Below, piece after piece: positions 1-14,500 of a stretch of DNA of 64,000 nt (its first letter is position 1; the number at the start of each line of letters is the position of its first letter). The position numbers were made by a program, and so were the translations under genes. Source of the stretch: Tetranychus cinnabarinus (Eukaryota; Arthropoda; Arachnida; Trombidiformes; Tetranychidae); NCBI GenBank assembly GCA_022266195.1, contig WHVY01000001.1:496001-560000 (forward strand), read 5' to 3'. The notes beneath the pieces were generated by a model. It was not told where the DNA came from and did no database searches. It saw only the letters and a program-made list of their open reading frames with translations.

Positions 1-73
1 TTTTGTTACTAAAACTTCATCTTGAAGATGGAAGGAACAATTGCTGATAATTTGGTGAATTTTCTGAATTCAG

Positions 74-3000
74 AGCTCAAAAATCGAAGTTGACTGATAA
101 AAGAATAAAGTTGATGGAAGAAATGATTTCAGCGATTAGGATAATCAAAATGTTCACATGGGAAAAGTCATTTGCTGATATCATTTCAGAAATACGAAAG
201 TGAGTATTATAATTTGTTATAATTTGATATAATTCATTCGAATTGCATTTTCAATTTTTCAATTCAAAATTAGTGACAAAATTTTTATTATTTTCTTTTA
301 AGAAAAGAGATGCGTAAAATTCGCAATTCAGCATGTCTGAAACTAATGAACATGGCTATTCATACATCAGCACCCAGAATCATGGTTTTTGCATGCTTAT
401 TACTTCACGTTCTTCTTGGTCGACCATTGACTCCCGAATTGGTCTTTATTACGATATCTTTATGCAATGCCCTGAGACTGCCAGTTACTTTTCACATTGG
501 AAATGCAACAGGATTACTTTTCGAAACTCTGGTTTCTGTCCGAAGAACTCAGGTACAGGATGGACTTGAACAATATTAATCCTTTACTAGTGACTTAACA
601 AATTAACGCGTGCTAATATATTACTTGTTCTCTGAACGTAATCAAACACATTACATTTCATTTACAGGAACTGTTACTGCTTGAAACTCGTAAAACACAA
701 TCATTAACCAGAAGTGAAAATGAAAGTTTGAACAAAGGCTCAATATACGTTGATAAATTAAGTGCTAAGTGGGACAAGGTTTGTATTCCAACTTTTAACG
801 TCGAGACAACTTTTAATGTTAATTTTGAAACTAATTTAATTTTTTATTCATTAATTAGAATACAGAAATAGTGAACTTGAAAAACCTTTCATTCAAGTTA
901 GAACCTGGAGAGTTACTGGTCATTATTGGAACTGTCGGTTCAGGAAAAGTAAGAATCATTATAAACAATTCTTTTGTGGAAGCAGCAAATTATTAAGATT
1001 TATTTTTTGCCAAACCTGATTTAATTGCTGTATTTAAACTAAATGACTGTTCAAATTAAATTTGATTAAACAGACTTGTTTAGTTATGTCTCTTCTTGAG
1101 GAAATTGCTGTCATTTCTGGTTCATGTAAAGTCGTCGGTAGAAAAGCGTATTCACCTCAAGAGTCTTGGACATTTGCTGGAACAATAAGACAAAATATTC
1201 TCTTTGGAAGAGAATATTCTCAATCAAAATATTCTAAAGTAATTGAAAGTTGTTCCCTAAAGAAAGATATTGAATCATTTCCTTATGGTGAGAACACATT
1301 GGTTGGTGAAAAAGGTTATACTCTTAGTGGTGGACAAAAGGCTAGAGTTACTCTTGCAAGGTAAATCTATTTCAATGCTTCATCTATTCAATTATTAATA
1401 TTTCATTTCTGTTTAGAGCGGTTTATGAAGATGCTGATGTCTATATATTTGATGATCCACTGAGTGCTGTTGATCCTGGAGTTGCTGAACACTTATTTGA
1501 CAAGTAAATATTACTCAACTTTAAACATAAAAATACTAAAATTATGATCTCGATCTGATTCCAGATGCATTAATGGTTATTTGAAAGGAAAGACTCGTGT
1601 TTTAATTACACATCAACTTCAATTTATTCGTCGAGCAGATAAAATACTGATCATGAATGAAGGTGAATCAGTGGCTTTTGGAACCTTTGAACAACTAAAT
1701 AATGTTGGAATTGATTTTATAAAGTTTTTAAAAGAATCGAATGATATCGAAACAGAAAATCAAAAACAAGAAGAAATGCTGTCAATCGATGAACTTTATT
1801 CTGATGAAACAACTAAACAGAAACCAAAGATTCTCAATCCACTCAAAGTTACAAATGAAGTCGAAGTAGCAAAAATAATCGAAGAACAATTGGAATCTCG
1901 AGAAGAAAAAGTAACTCTTGGTTCACTTGGAAGTCGAGTCTATTTGGATTACTTCAGAGCTGGTGGAAACTTAATATTCATAACAATCTTCATAATAATG
2001 ACTTTCCTCTCACAAGGAATAATTAACTTCACTGATTGGTGGATATCGAAGTGGTCCGATGATTCACTTGAGTTATCACAATCGTACAATGAAACAGCAG
2101 CAAACAGTGATTTTGCAACTTATTCAAGACCATTCATTACGATAAATGCTTATATTTATCTTGGACTAATGGTTAGTCTGCTGGTATCAGTATTCATAAG
2201 ACTAGGAATGAGCTATCGAATTTCTCTTAAATCTTCCGAGACTTTACACAACCGTATATTTTCTAGATTATTAAAGGCTCGACTGGTTTTCTTTGAAACT
2301 AATCCTGTTGGTAAGTCTACGAATTCGTTTCAATCAGAAAACTCACAGAGAAATCTAATTTTCCAATAAATTGAAGGTCGCATCCTGAATCGATTCACTC
2401 GTGATATGGGAATCATTGATATTATAATTGCCAACAATTTAGTTTTTATGAACTTGGTAAGTTAAAAGTACTAAAAGTTTAATTACCGATTAAAAGTTTC
2501 AGAAATTGATTATTCATGCATTTTCAATGTCAGAAATTTGAAAACTGAAAACTTAATTACTGACATTTAACGTTGAATCAGTAACTTGGCATATAAAAAT
2601 GTGTATAAAACTTTCGTTCATAACACATTGATAATTCTGATTCAACTCTTTTCAGAGCTTCGGACAACTGGTCGGGGTTCTTATAATCACTGGAATTGTT
2701 CTTCCAATCATCATTGTTGTAGCTGTATTAGTTTTATGTCTAATGTGGTTCGTTAGACGCGTCTATCTGCGAACAGCTCGTTTCATTGTTAGACTTGAAG
2801 CTCAGAGTAAGACAAAGTGTATCGCTGGTGGAATATGAATATTAATTCAATTATTTTTTCTTTCAACAGCAAGATCTCCTATTTATACACAGATTGCAAC
2901 GAGTTATGAAGGACTGATGACAATAAGAGCCTTTCAGTATGAATCGAAGTTCATCAAGCAGCTATATCGTCTAATAGATGATAACAATTCATGCAAATTC

Positions 3001-4086
3001 ATGTACTTTGGTGTTAGTCGATTGATTGGAATGATACTTGATCTATCGATTGAATTATTACTGGCCACCATGATGATAGCGATTCTTGTGTTTCCTGAAA
3101 AATTTCATGGTGGTCAAGTTGGTCTTGTTATATCGACACTTCTTTCAGTTTTCGGATCCCTGCAGTATGGGATACGACTAACAGCCGAATTTGAAACAAA
3201 CATGATTTCTGTGGAAAGAGTTTTGGAATATGGTAGACTCCCAATGGAGCCTTCATGGGATACGATAAAGTCTGGGTTATTTCCGAAGAGTTGGCCTAAT
3301 TTGGGTGACATGGAATTCAAAAATGTTTATCTAACTTATCCTGGTTCCATCAAACCTGCTCTCAAGAACTTGAACTTTACTGTTTCCAGTGGTGAGAAGA
3401 TTGGAATTGTTGGTCGAACTGGCGCTGGTAAAAGTTCATTGATATCAGTATTATTCAGATTAACAGAGTTCGATGGAAGTGTTATCATCGATGGAATCGA
3501 TATCAAACAACTTGGACTTCATGATTTACGAAACAAGATATCGATAATTCCTCAAGATCCAATTCTCTTCACTGGAACAATTCGATCCAATCTCGATCCT
3601 CTAACCGAATATTCAGATGACTTCATCTGGTCGACCTTAAAGACGGTCAACCTGGCTCGGACCATCGAGTGCATGCCTGGTGGACTGGATGCTATTGTTA
3701 CTCAAGGAGGATCCAATTTAAGTTTAGGTCAACGACAATTGCTCTGTTTAATTCGAGCTTTACTTCAACGAAATAAAATTATGATTCTTGATGAAGCAAC
3801 ATCCAATATGGATCATCAAACAGACACTTTAATTCAAGAAACAATCAGAGCAGAGTTTAAGGATTGTACTGTTCTTACAGTTGCTCATAGACTCAATACG
3901 ATTATTGATATGGATAAGATTCTCTTGATTGATGCTGGACAAGTGCTTGAATATGGAGAACCTTATCTTCTCTTGAAACAAGAAGCTGGACATTTCAAGT
4001 CATTGGTTTCGAAAACTGGAACTTCATATTCAAATATGCTATTCAAAGCTGCTCAGAAATCATATTTCATTAAATATTCAAACTAA
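74..4086 (+). CDS. ABCC-family ABC transporter (MRP4-like), copy 1, 5' end outside window
   Basis: ATP-driven efflux transporter of the plasma membrane, ABCC/MRP type; the family exports conjugates and organic anions. The exons seen are 74-199, 303-552, 668-778, 859-948, 1074-1360, 1417-1503, 1565-2310, 2377-2456, 2656-2806 and 2870-4086. They match exons 7-16 of the next copy almost length for length. NBD1 shows a Walker A (GTVGSGK followed by T across an intron), LSGGQ, and Walker B VYIFDDPLSAVD. NBD2 shows GRTGAGKSS, signature LSLGQ, Walker B IMILDEATSNMD and H-loop TVAHRLN. D in place of E in the NBD1 Walker B is usual for ABCC. No frameshift or stop was seen in the exons read. The N-terminal half of TMD1 lies beyond the left edge. 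Substrate is unknown. Confidence 0.93.
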
Positions 4087-4825
4087 TAAAATTTTACTAA
4101 CTTTTACTTATATTCATTTACATATAAGTTTCATAAAATCTTAAAGTGTTGTGCATTTAAATCGAAGCAAAGAATCAAATTGAGTATCGGTCAGATGAAG
4201 TACCTAATAAAATTTTAATGAGAAAACGGGAATTGATCGAGTCACATAAAATTGAACTTCTAGTTTTAATCGTAAATTTGAAATTTAGCTTCGCAATAAA
4301 AATATCACTCGATAACCATAATTTGGTTTCATAGTTGATTTGCTTAAGATTGATTATATTTGATTTCAATGTTACTTCTTGCTTCCACTAGGAGATGTTC
4401 ATGGTTCAGTCAAAAGCCTAATGAACATAAAGATTGCATTAGCATCAAGCAATTTTGTTAAATTACGTAAGTCTTATTTAATTTAAAGTAAGCAATGCAA
4501 TTCAGTATCAATTTATCTTCATTGCAATTGTTATTACCTTAATTATGTTGTGTTTAGTGCTAACTAGTTTTACTCAAATGGCCTTCACCATTTACATTGA
4601 GGCTCACTTAGCAATAGCAAAGCTATTCACCCAGAAGTGGTTGAAGTTTATCAAGATTCAAGATTGCTTTTAGATGTGAATTTGGATAAAGATCAAGATC
4701 TTTGGTGAAATATTTTTTGATTTTCACTCAAAGTAAATCTTGTGTTTCAACGTGAACATCATTACCGATGTCAACTCAACTCATTTGTAATTTACTTCAT
4801 TCGTGAAAACATTTGATGCACAGCA
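4087..4825. promoter_or_regulatory. Intergenic spacer upstream of ABCC copy 2, homologous to spacer before copy 3
   Basis: No gene is seen. The stretch around 4390-4825 recurs in diverged form before copy 3 (about 10990-11597). Shared blocks include AAAGCCTAATG, the segment around AATGGCCTTCACCATTTACA at 4577, and the last 30 bases before the start codon. It probably holds the promoter and 5' leader of copy 2 and was duplicated with the gene. No specific factor site is claimed. Confidence 0.5.
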
Positions 4826-7800
4826 ATGGAGCAACCGCAAATAATAACAAAACCATGTCGATATGATAAAGTCTCGTTCCTGTCAAAGATATCATTCTGG
4901 TGAGTATCGATACTCATATCTTTAATAAACTTGTGATACTTTGATTAAACATCTTCCATTCTTGGACGTTAAGAGTGTTTATCAAAGTTGAAAATAACAA
5001 AAGTTTTGTTCGATTCAGCATTAACCTGATAGTGTAAAGCGGCCAAATTATTTATTCCAATACATGAAAGTTCTATTGTATTGTATAATTTTGTTTTAGG
5101 TGGAACGCACCCATATTGAGAATAGGATTGAGTCGTGAACCGACCAAAGATGATTTATACAAATGTCCGGAAGCTGATGAAGCGCTCAATGCTACAGTTC
5201 AATTTGAAAGGTTAGCTCATGGTTGAGTTTACTATTAATATTTTACTTGCTTTTCTAATCCAAACAGAAACTGGGATCGAGAGATTAAAAATGGAAAGTT
5301 GAACAATAGAAAGCCAAGTTTGTTGAAAGCGATTGTTAGAACTTATGGAATCGAAACCATTTTATATGGAATCTTGCTGACCATTGATGTAAGTTGAATT
5401 TAAGTTTGAATGGTTGTTGAGGAATAAGTTACACATGAAAATAATAAAGGATCCCTAAGAGATAATCGGAATGAATTAAAATTGAAAAAACTGCTTTTTA
5501 CAGGTAAATTTAAAAATTCAGCTTAAAATGAATGATTTCGCTTTTTACACCTTTTATGATCCACCTTCATGATTGTCCAACTCGCAATGCAGCAACTTTT
5601 CTAATCTCCAATTCAAATCTGATTGTAGGATACATTGAATTTGGTTCAAGCTTTTCTTCTTGGATTCATAGTTCGATACTTTTCTGACAAAAACTACAGT
5701 AATGTCACATGGAACCAATGCTTGTACTGCTCGATCGGTCTAGTTCTAACCCTTCTTTCCTATGGAATCATTCGGCACAATGTTTTCATCTTGACTCAAA
5801 GACAAGGTCTAAGAATGAGGACTGCATTAACGAATGTAGTTTATAAAAAGGTATAGAATCACTTCTTCCAAAGTAACACTAAACTGATCGAATAACTTTT
5901 GCAGATATTGACTTTAAGTAAAGCGGCAACAACGAAAACTGATGTTGGATACATTCTGAATATCGTCACGAACGATTTATCCAGATTCGATGAGGTAAAG
6001 TCATTCGAGAAAGTTACAATTTCTAACTGAAACTTAATTTATTTATTCTTTATGTTTATGCACAGCTTATGTACACCATCATTTACCTCGCTTTAGGTCC
6101 ATTGATGGGAATAGCTGTACTTATTTACATGATAAATGTTTTGGGACTCGCGAGTCTCGGTCTGGTCATTGTTTTGGTTTTTCTCATTCCTTATCAAGCA
6201 GTTACAGGAAAGTATTCAGACAAGTTCAGGTAAGTTTTTCGGTCAGAAAAAGAATCTTGAATTGAAGAAAGAAAGAATGAAGGGAACAATTATTGATATT
6301 CTGATTAATTTTTCAGAGCTCAAACAGCAAAGTTGACTGATAAAAGAATCAAATTAATGGAAGAAATGATTTCAGCAATTAGGATAATCAAAATGTTCAC
6401 ATGGGAAAAGTCATTTGCTGATATCATTTCAGAGATACGAAAGTGAGTATTCCGCCAGAATAATTCATACAAACTGATTTTTATTATTCTCATTATTTTG
6501 ATATTAGAAAGGAGATAAGTAAAATTCGAAATGCGGCATTCCTGAAACTGATGAACATTTCTGTTCATGGATCTGCATCTCGAATCATGCTTTTTTCATG
6601 TTTATTGTTCCATGTTCTTCTGGGTCGACCTTTGACTCCTGAATTGGTCTTTATCACACTCTCTCTGTGTAATGCTTTACGAGTTCCGGTCACTTTTCAC
6701 ATTGGAAATGCAACCGGATTACTTTTCGAAACTCTGGTTTCTGTCCGAAGAACTCAGGTACAGGATGGACTTGAACAATATCAATCTTTCACTAGTGACT
6801 TAACACATTAACGCTAATATATGACTTGTTCTTCGAACAAAATCAAAAAAATGATTTACAGGAACTATTACTGCTTGAAACTCGTAAAACACAATCATTA
6901 ACCAGAAGTGAAAATGAAAGCTTGAACAAAGGCTCAATATACGTTGATAAATTAAGTGCTAAGTGGGACAAGGTTTGTATTCCAGCTTTCAACGTTGAGA
7001 CAACTTTAAATGTTAATATTTAATACTAACTTCATTTTCTATTCATTAACTAGAATTCAGAAATAGTGAACTTGAAAAACCTTTCATTCAAGTTAGAACC
7101 TGGAGAGTTACTGGTCATTATTGGAACTGTCGGTTCAGGAAAAGTAAGAATCATTATAAACAATTCTTTTGTGGAAGCAGCAAATTATTAAGATTTATTT
7201 TTTGCCAAACCTGATTTAATTGCTGTATTTAAACTAAATGACTGTTCAAATTAAATTTGATTAAACAGACTTGTTTAGTTATGTCTCTTCTTGAGGAGAT
7301 TGCTGTCATTTCTGGTTCATGTAAAGTCGTCGGTAGAAAAGCGTATTCACCTCAAGAGTCTTGGACATTTGCTGGAACAATAAGACAAAATATTCTCTTT
7401 GGAAGAGAATATTCTCAATCAAAATATTCTAAAGTAATTGAAAGTTGTTCCCTAAAGAAAGATATTGAATCATTTCCTTATGGTGAGAACACATTGGTTG
7501 GTGAAAAAGGTTATACTCTTAGTGGTGGACAAAAGGCTAGAGTTACTCTTGCAAGGTAAAGCTATTCCAATCAATTCATCTATTCAGATATTAATTGTTT
7601 ATTTCCATTCAGAGCGGTTTATGAAGATGCTGATGTCTATATATTTGATGATCCATTGAGTGCTGTTGATCCTGGAGTTGCTGAACACTTATTTGACAAG
7701 TAAATATCATTTAACTTTAAACATAAAAATACTAAAATAATGATCTCAATCTGATTTTAGATGCATTAATGGTTATTTGAAAGGAAAGACTCGTGTCTTA

Positions 7801-10287
7801 ATTACACATCAACTTCAATTCATTCGTCGAGCTGATAAAATACTAATCATGAATGAAGGTGAATCAGTGGCCTTTGGAACTTTTGAACAACTAAATAATG
7901 TTGGAATTGATTTTATAAAGTTTTTAAAAGAATCGAATGATAGCGAAACAGAAAATCAAAAACAAGAAGAAATGTTGTCAATAGACGAATTGTATTCTGA
8001 TGAAGCAACTAAACAGAAACCAAAGATTCTCAATCCATTGAAAGTTACAAATGAAGTCGAAGTAGCAAAAATAATCGAAGAACAATTAGAATCTCGAGAA
8101 GAAAAAGTAACTCTTGGTTCACTTGGAAGTCGAGTCTATTTGGATTACTTCAGAGCTGGTGGAAACTTAATATTCATAACAATCTTCATAAAAATGACTT
8201 TCCTCTCACAAGGAATAATTAACTTTACTGATTGGTGGATATCGAAGTGGTCCGATGATTCACTTGAGTTATCACAAAGTTACAATGAAACAACAGCAAA
8301 CAGTGATTTTGCAACTTATTCAAGACCATTCATTACGAGAAATGCATACATTTATCTTGGACTAATGGTTAGTCTGTTGGTGTCAGTATGCATAAGACTC
8401 GATATGAACTATCGTCTTTGCTTGAAATCCTCTCAAACTCTACATAATCGAATATTCGCTCGATTATTAAAAGCGCGACTGGAATTCTTTGAAACTAATC
8501 CTTTTGGTAAGTTCCCGAAATCGCCAATAACAATTGCTGAATCTTAAACAAAAATATTTTCCCTTACAAACTGAAGGTCGCATCCTGAATCGATTTACTC
8601 GTGATATGGGAATCATTGATAACACAATAACCAACAATTTAGTTTTCATGAATTTGGTAAGTTGAGATAAACCATTGTATTTGCTCGTATTGTGAAATGG
8701 TAATTTCCAGCAATCTCAAAATATGAAACCTAGATGATTATATTTCATGGCGTAAAGTCAGATCAAATTATGATACATGCATTGTAATGTTTTCTTAAAA
8801 TATTTTCCACTCTAATTTTTCTTATAGGATCTAATTCAAATTGTTGGAGTAATCATAATCACTGGAGTTTTTCTTCCAATCACAATTGTTGTAGCTATAC
8901 CAATCATGGTTCTAATGTGGTTCGTAAGAAGAGTTTATCTACAAACTGTTCGTTTCATTGTTAGACTTGAAGCTCAGAGTAAGACAACTTGTTATTATTA
9001 TAATACTTGTTATAAGTACTTAATACTAGTAGAATATGAATATTAATTCAATTATGTTTTCTTTTAACAGCAAGATCTCCTATTTATACACAAATTGCAA
9101 CGACTTATGAAGGACTGATGACAATAAGAGCCTTTCAATATGAATCTAAATTCATTAAGCAGTTATATCATCTCATCGATGACAACAATTCCTGTAAATT
9201 TATAAATTTTGGTGTTAGTCGATTGATTGGGATGATACTTGATCTATCAATTGAATTCTTGCTGGCCGCGATGCTGATAACAATTCTTGTATTTCCTGAC
9301 AAATTTCCAGGTGGTGAGGTCGGCTTTATTATATCGACTATTCTTTCAGTTTTCGGATCCCTGCAGTATGGGATACGACTAACAGCCGAATTTGAAACAA
9401 ACATGATTTCTGTGGAAAGAGTTTTGGAATACGGAAGACTTCCATTGGAACCTTCATGGGATACGATAAAAAATGGTTTATTACCAAAGACTTGGCCTAA
9501 TTTAGCTGACATGGAATTCAAAAATGTTTATCTAACTTATCCTGGTTCCATCAAACCTGTTCTTAAGAACTTGAGCTTTACTGTTTCCAGTGGTGAGAAG
9601 ATTGGAATTGTTGGTCGAACTGGAGCTGGTAAAAGTTCATTGATATCAGTATTATTCAGATTAACAGAGTTCGATGGAAGTGTTATCATCGATGGAATCG
9701 ATATAAAACAACTTGGACTTCATGATTTACGAAACAAGATATCGATAATTCCTCAAGATCCAATTCTCTTCACTGGAACAATTCGATCCAATCTCGATCC
9801 TTTAACCGAATATTCAGATGACTTCATCTGGTCGACCCTAAAGACTGTCAACTTGGCTCGAACCATCGAGTGCATGCCTGGTGGACTGGATGCTATTGTT
9901 ACTCAAGGAGGATCCAATTTAAGTTTAGGTCAACGACAATTGCTCTGTTTGATTCGAGCTTTACTTCAACGAAATAAAATTATGATTCTTGATGAAGCAA
10001 CATCCAATATGGATCATCAAACAGACACTTTAATTCAAGAAACAATCAGAGCAGAGTTCAAGGATTGTACTGTTCTTACAGTTGCTCATAGACTCAATAC
10101 GATTATTGATATGGATAAGATTCTCTTGATTGATGCTGGACAAGTGCTTGAATATGGAGAACCTTATCTTCTCTTGAAACAAGAAACTGGACATTTCAAG
10201 TCATTGGTAGCGAAAACTGGAACTTCATATTCAAATATGCTATTCAAAGCTGCTCAAAAATCATATTTCATTAAACATCCAAACTAA
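4826..10287 (+). CDS. ABCC-family ABC transporter (MRP4-like), copy 2, complete
   Basis: Full ABCC transporter of 1308 aa in 16 exons: 4826-4899, 5100-5210, 5268-5388, 5629-5850, 5905-5994, 6066-6229, 6317-6442, 6508-6757, 6862-6972, 7054-7143, 7269-7555, 7613-7699, 7761-8506, 8577-8656, 8828-8978, 9071-10287. The summed length is 3927 nt, divisible by three. The start MEQPQIITKP opens a cytosolic stretch followed by FWWNAPILRIG, as in MRP4-type proteins. There is no TMD0, so this is a short ABCC. TMD1 spans about aa 95-400. NBD1 has Walker A near aa 447 and LSGGQ near 537. TMD2 spans about 690-1000. NBD2 has Walker A near 1083, LSLGQ near 1186 and LDEATSNMD near 1207. All ATP-site motifs look intact. 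It is the middle member of a tandem triplet. Substrate cannot be read from sequence. Confidence 0.96.
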
Positions 10288-11597
10288 TCAACTTTCACAA
10301 TATTCATTTATAATTTTTATAAAACCTTTGTACAATTTTCATCAACGTAATTATGGGATTTCTTATGTTCTGTTGTGCATTTAGCTTCAAGTTAGTATTG
10401 ACAGTTGTCAAATTTTCAATTATGATGAATTGCTTTCAACTGATTAAAGGTGACTTCCATCAACCATTTATTGAAATTAAAAATCTCAATATGTCGTTAT
10501 CTATGACGTTGTGTGACATCACACTTTCTTATCTTCTTTCCATCATTCTTTCAATTTAAAAAATTAATCTCGATTCGATGAATTGAGATTTGATGGAAGC
10601 CACCTTAAATCAAAGTTTTTGAAAATGCAAATTCAATGCAATTACAATGGAATCGTAAGATAACCCAAGAATTTATGTGTTTAACACTGGCAAAGACTTT
10701 CAATAGAAACTCAGTTAGTCTATCGAGTTGACCTACATTTAGCCCAGATCTCAACCCTGTAGCAAATCTCAAATCTAATCTTTCTATCTCTTACCTGTTG
10801 CGAAGAAAGTTCAGTCTAATAAAGCCAGAACTCGATTGGGTAACAAACATTTGATGAAAAGGTCATAAAAATAGATAATTTACGGTTCTTTCAACACTTG
10901 TATCACTTATTTATCACTTCATTTAAAAATCTTTGTTTTTTATACTTTTGTCCTCTACTGTACATCTACCAGTTCTACCAGTACGACTACAGTTAGAGTT
11001 AAAGCCTAATGGACACAAAGATTAGATTACCATTTATACAATCACGTAAGCAAACAGTTTAATGAATGAATTAAGGGCAAATCTCGTGTACCTGTAGATT
11101 GTAAAGACAAGTAATAAAGCTTTGTTTCCAATATTCACTGCAATAATGAAATAAAAAGATTTTAGATTTTAAAGATAAATTCATTTAAATTGATGTTTTA
11201 TGAAACCACCAATGGAGTAGAGTTTTATTCATTAACCACCAAGTAAGCAGCGAAATTCAATATCAAGTTATCTTCATTGTAATCGTAATTGCCCTAATTA
11301 TGTTCTGTTTAGCAGTAATTAGTCTTGTTCAAATGGCTTTCACCATTTACATTGAGACTGATTACCAATTCACCAGTAAAATCATTCACACAGAAGTGGT
11401 TAATGTTTATCAAGATTAAAGATGATGACTTTGAGATGGGAATTTGGATAAAGATCAAGATCATTGTTGAAATATTTTTTGATTTTCACTCAAAGTGAAT
11501 CTTGTGCTCAAATGTATACATGAACATAACCTATGTCAACTCAACTCATTTGTAACAATAGTTTACTTCATTTGTGAACACATTTTGATGCACAGCA
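10288..11597. promoter_or_regulatory. Intergenic spacer upstream of ABCC copy 3
   Basis: About 1.3 kb without a convincing gene. Its right half (from about 10990) is a diverged copy of the spacer before copy 2, including the AATGGCTTTCACCATTTACA block at 11332. This indicates that the tandem unit included at least 400 bp of 5' flank. The left half is AT-rich unique-looking sequence. Confidence 0.45.
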
Positions 11598-14500
11598 ATG
11601 GAGCAACCGCAACTAATAACAAAACCATGTCGATATGAGCAGGTCTCGTTCCTGTCTAGGATAACCTTTTGGTGAGTATCACTTGTTTCTCAATTTTGCT
11701 CTGAAAGAAGTAAGTCATTTTAATCTCGAACGTTTTGTCGATAAAACTGAAAGTTTATAAGATTCGAATCAATTGTAATCGCTGAACAATAGCATTAGTT
11801 TTGCTTGAACCAAACCATTACAATGTTTTTGTTACGTTTAATGAGCAAAACAACCCAGATGATTTGAAGCTTGCCAAGTTCATTTGAACTAAGCTTAAAC
11901 TAAACTCTGGCTAATGTTGATCTTAACCTCTAACAAAACTCATCACACAGACTCTGATCAGAATTAAAATCTTTTTCAGGTGGAACGCAACTACATTGAG
12001 AATAGGGTTGAATCGTGAACCGACCAAAGATGATTTATACAAATGCCCAGAAGAGGACGAGGGGTACAAGTCTACAGTTCAATTTGAAAGGTTAACTTTT
12101 GGAATCGATTGAAATGTTGATTTTATCATTAACTTTGGTTTTTTTTCTTGGCTACGAACAGAAACTGGGATCGAGAGATAAAAGATGGAAAATTAAACAA
12201 AAGAAAACCAAGTTTGTTGAAGGCGCTCATCAAAACGTATGGAATAGAAACGATTATTTATGGGATTTTCTTGTCGATCGATGTAAGTTTAACTGAATTT
12301 CAATCAAAACTTTAACTACTAGCAACTGGAAGACCAAGTAAAGTAGCAAAAGTCAACTAATAGAAACAAGAAAAAAGTAAATAAATATCAATGAAGTACT
12401 TTTTAAAAGTGATCCAGATACTGATTACTTTCAAGCATTTCTTTAGTTCATAGACTCTCAATGAACAATCACATTAAGGACAGAATTTTTCGCAAACTTT
12501 ACAAAATTGAAACTCATCATGCGGAATAAAATGACAATAACTTTATAACCTTCTATTTACATCTGATTGCAGGATACATTGAATTTGGTTCAAACCTTTC
12601 TTCTTGGATCAATAGTTCGATACTTTTCTACCAACAATTACAGTAATGTCACATGGAATGAGTGCTTGTACTGTTCGATTGGTCTAGTATTGTCTCTATT
12701 CTTATACGGGTTCATTCGTCACCAAATTATTATGCGGACTCAGAGACAGGGTCTAAGAATAAGAACTGCGTTAACGGCTGTAGTTTACAAAAAGGTATAG
12801 AATCACTTTGTTCCAAAGTAACACTGAATTGATTGATTGACTTTTGCAGATATTGACTTTGAGTAAAGCGGCGACAACGAAAACTGATGTTGGGTACATT
12901 CTGAATATCGTCACGAACGATTTATCCAGATTCGATGAGGTAAAGAAATACATTCAGTTAATACAGAAATTTGATCAATTTTTCAATCTTTTATTCGCAG
13001 CTCATGTTTTCGATAATTTACATCGTACTAGGTCCATTGATGGGAATAGCTGTACTCATTTACATGATAAATGTTTTGGGACTCGCGAGTCTCGGTCTGG
13101 TCATTGTTTTGGTTTTTCTCATTCCTTATCAGGCGATCACAGCTAAATATTCAGACAAGTTTAGGTAATTTTTGTGATGACAAAAATATCTGAAGAAAAC
13201 ACTTATTTATATTTTGATAAACTTTTTCAACTCAGAGCTCAAACAGCAAAGTTGACTGATAAAAGAATCAAATTAATGGAAGAAATGATTTCAGCAATTA
13301 GGATAATCAAAATGTTCACATGGGAAAAGTCATTTGCTGATATCATTTCAGAGATACGAAAGTAAGTAATTTGATATAATCATTGATTCAAACGCATCTT
13401 ATTGACTTTCATTTTTGCTTTATAATAGAACAGAAATGAGTAAAATTCGAAACGCAGCATTCCTTAAATTGCTGAACATTTCTGTTCATGCATCAGCACC
13501 CCGAATCATGGTTTTCGCTTGTTTGTTGTTCCATGTTCTTCTGGGTCGACCCTTGGATCCCGAATTGGCATTCATCACACTATCTTTATGTAATGCTCTG
13601 AGACTGCCAGTTACTTATCACATCGGAAATGCAACAGGATTACTTTTCGAAACTCTGGTCTCAGTGCGAAGAACTCAGGTACAGGATGGACTTGAACAAT
13701 TCTTTTACTAGTGACTTAACCAATTCTGCGTTCTTTGAACGTAATCAAACAAATGATTTACAGGAACTATTACTGCTTGAAACTCGTAAAACACAATCAT
13801 TAACCAGAAGTGAAAATGAAAGCTTAAACAAAGGCTCAATATACGTTGATAAACTAAGTGCTAAGTGGGACAAGGTTTGTATTCCAACTTTTAACTTCGA
13901 GACAACTTTTAATGTTAATTTTGTAATTAATTTCATTTTTACTTCATTAATTAGAATTCAGAAATTGTGAACTTGAAAAACCTTTCATTCAAGTTAGAAC
14001 CTGGAGAGTTACTGGTCATTATTGGAACTGTCGGTTCAGGAAAAGTAAGGATAAACTTAGACTTATTTATTGTGAAAAGCTGATTTTGTTGTTAAAGTTG
14101 AAAGCTAAATGACTGTTTAATTGCACATTAACATTCTAAATTCATTTACCAGACTTGTTTAGTTATGTCTTTGCTCGAGGAAATTGCTGTAGTTTCTGGT
14201 TCATGTAAAGTTGTCGGAAGAAAAGCGTATTCCCCTCAAGAATCGTGGACATTTGCTGGAACAATAAGACAAAATATTCTCTTTGGAAGAGAATATTCTC
14301 AATCAAAATATTCTGAAGTAATTGAGAGTTGTTCCCTGAAGAAAGATATTGAATCATTTCCTTATGGTGAGAACACATTGGTTGGTGAAAAAGGTTATAC
14401 TCTTAGTGGTGGACAAAAGGCTAGAGTTACTCTTGCAAGGTAAAGCTATTCCAATCAATTCATCTATTCGGATATTAATTGTTTATTTCCATTCAGAGCG

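Noticed and set aside
1417..1503. Asp in place of Glu in the NBD1 Walker B (IFDDPLSAVD)
   Set aside because: This looked like an inactivating change, but a non-canonical NBD1 catalytic residue is normal for ABCC proteins.
3114..3320. Minus-strand frames antisense to the ABCC genes (also 9168-9521 and 15928-16314)
   Set aside because: They recur only because the sense exons are conserved between copies; they are shadows of the coding strand.
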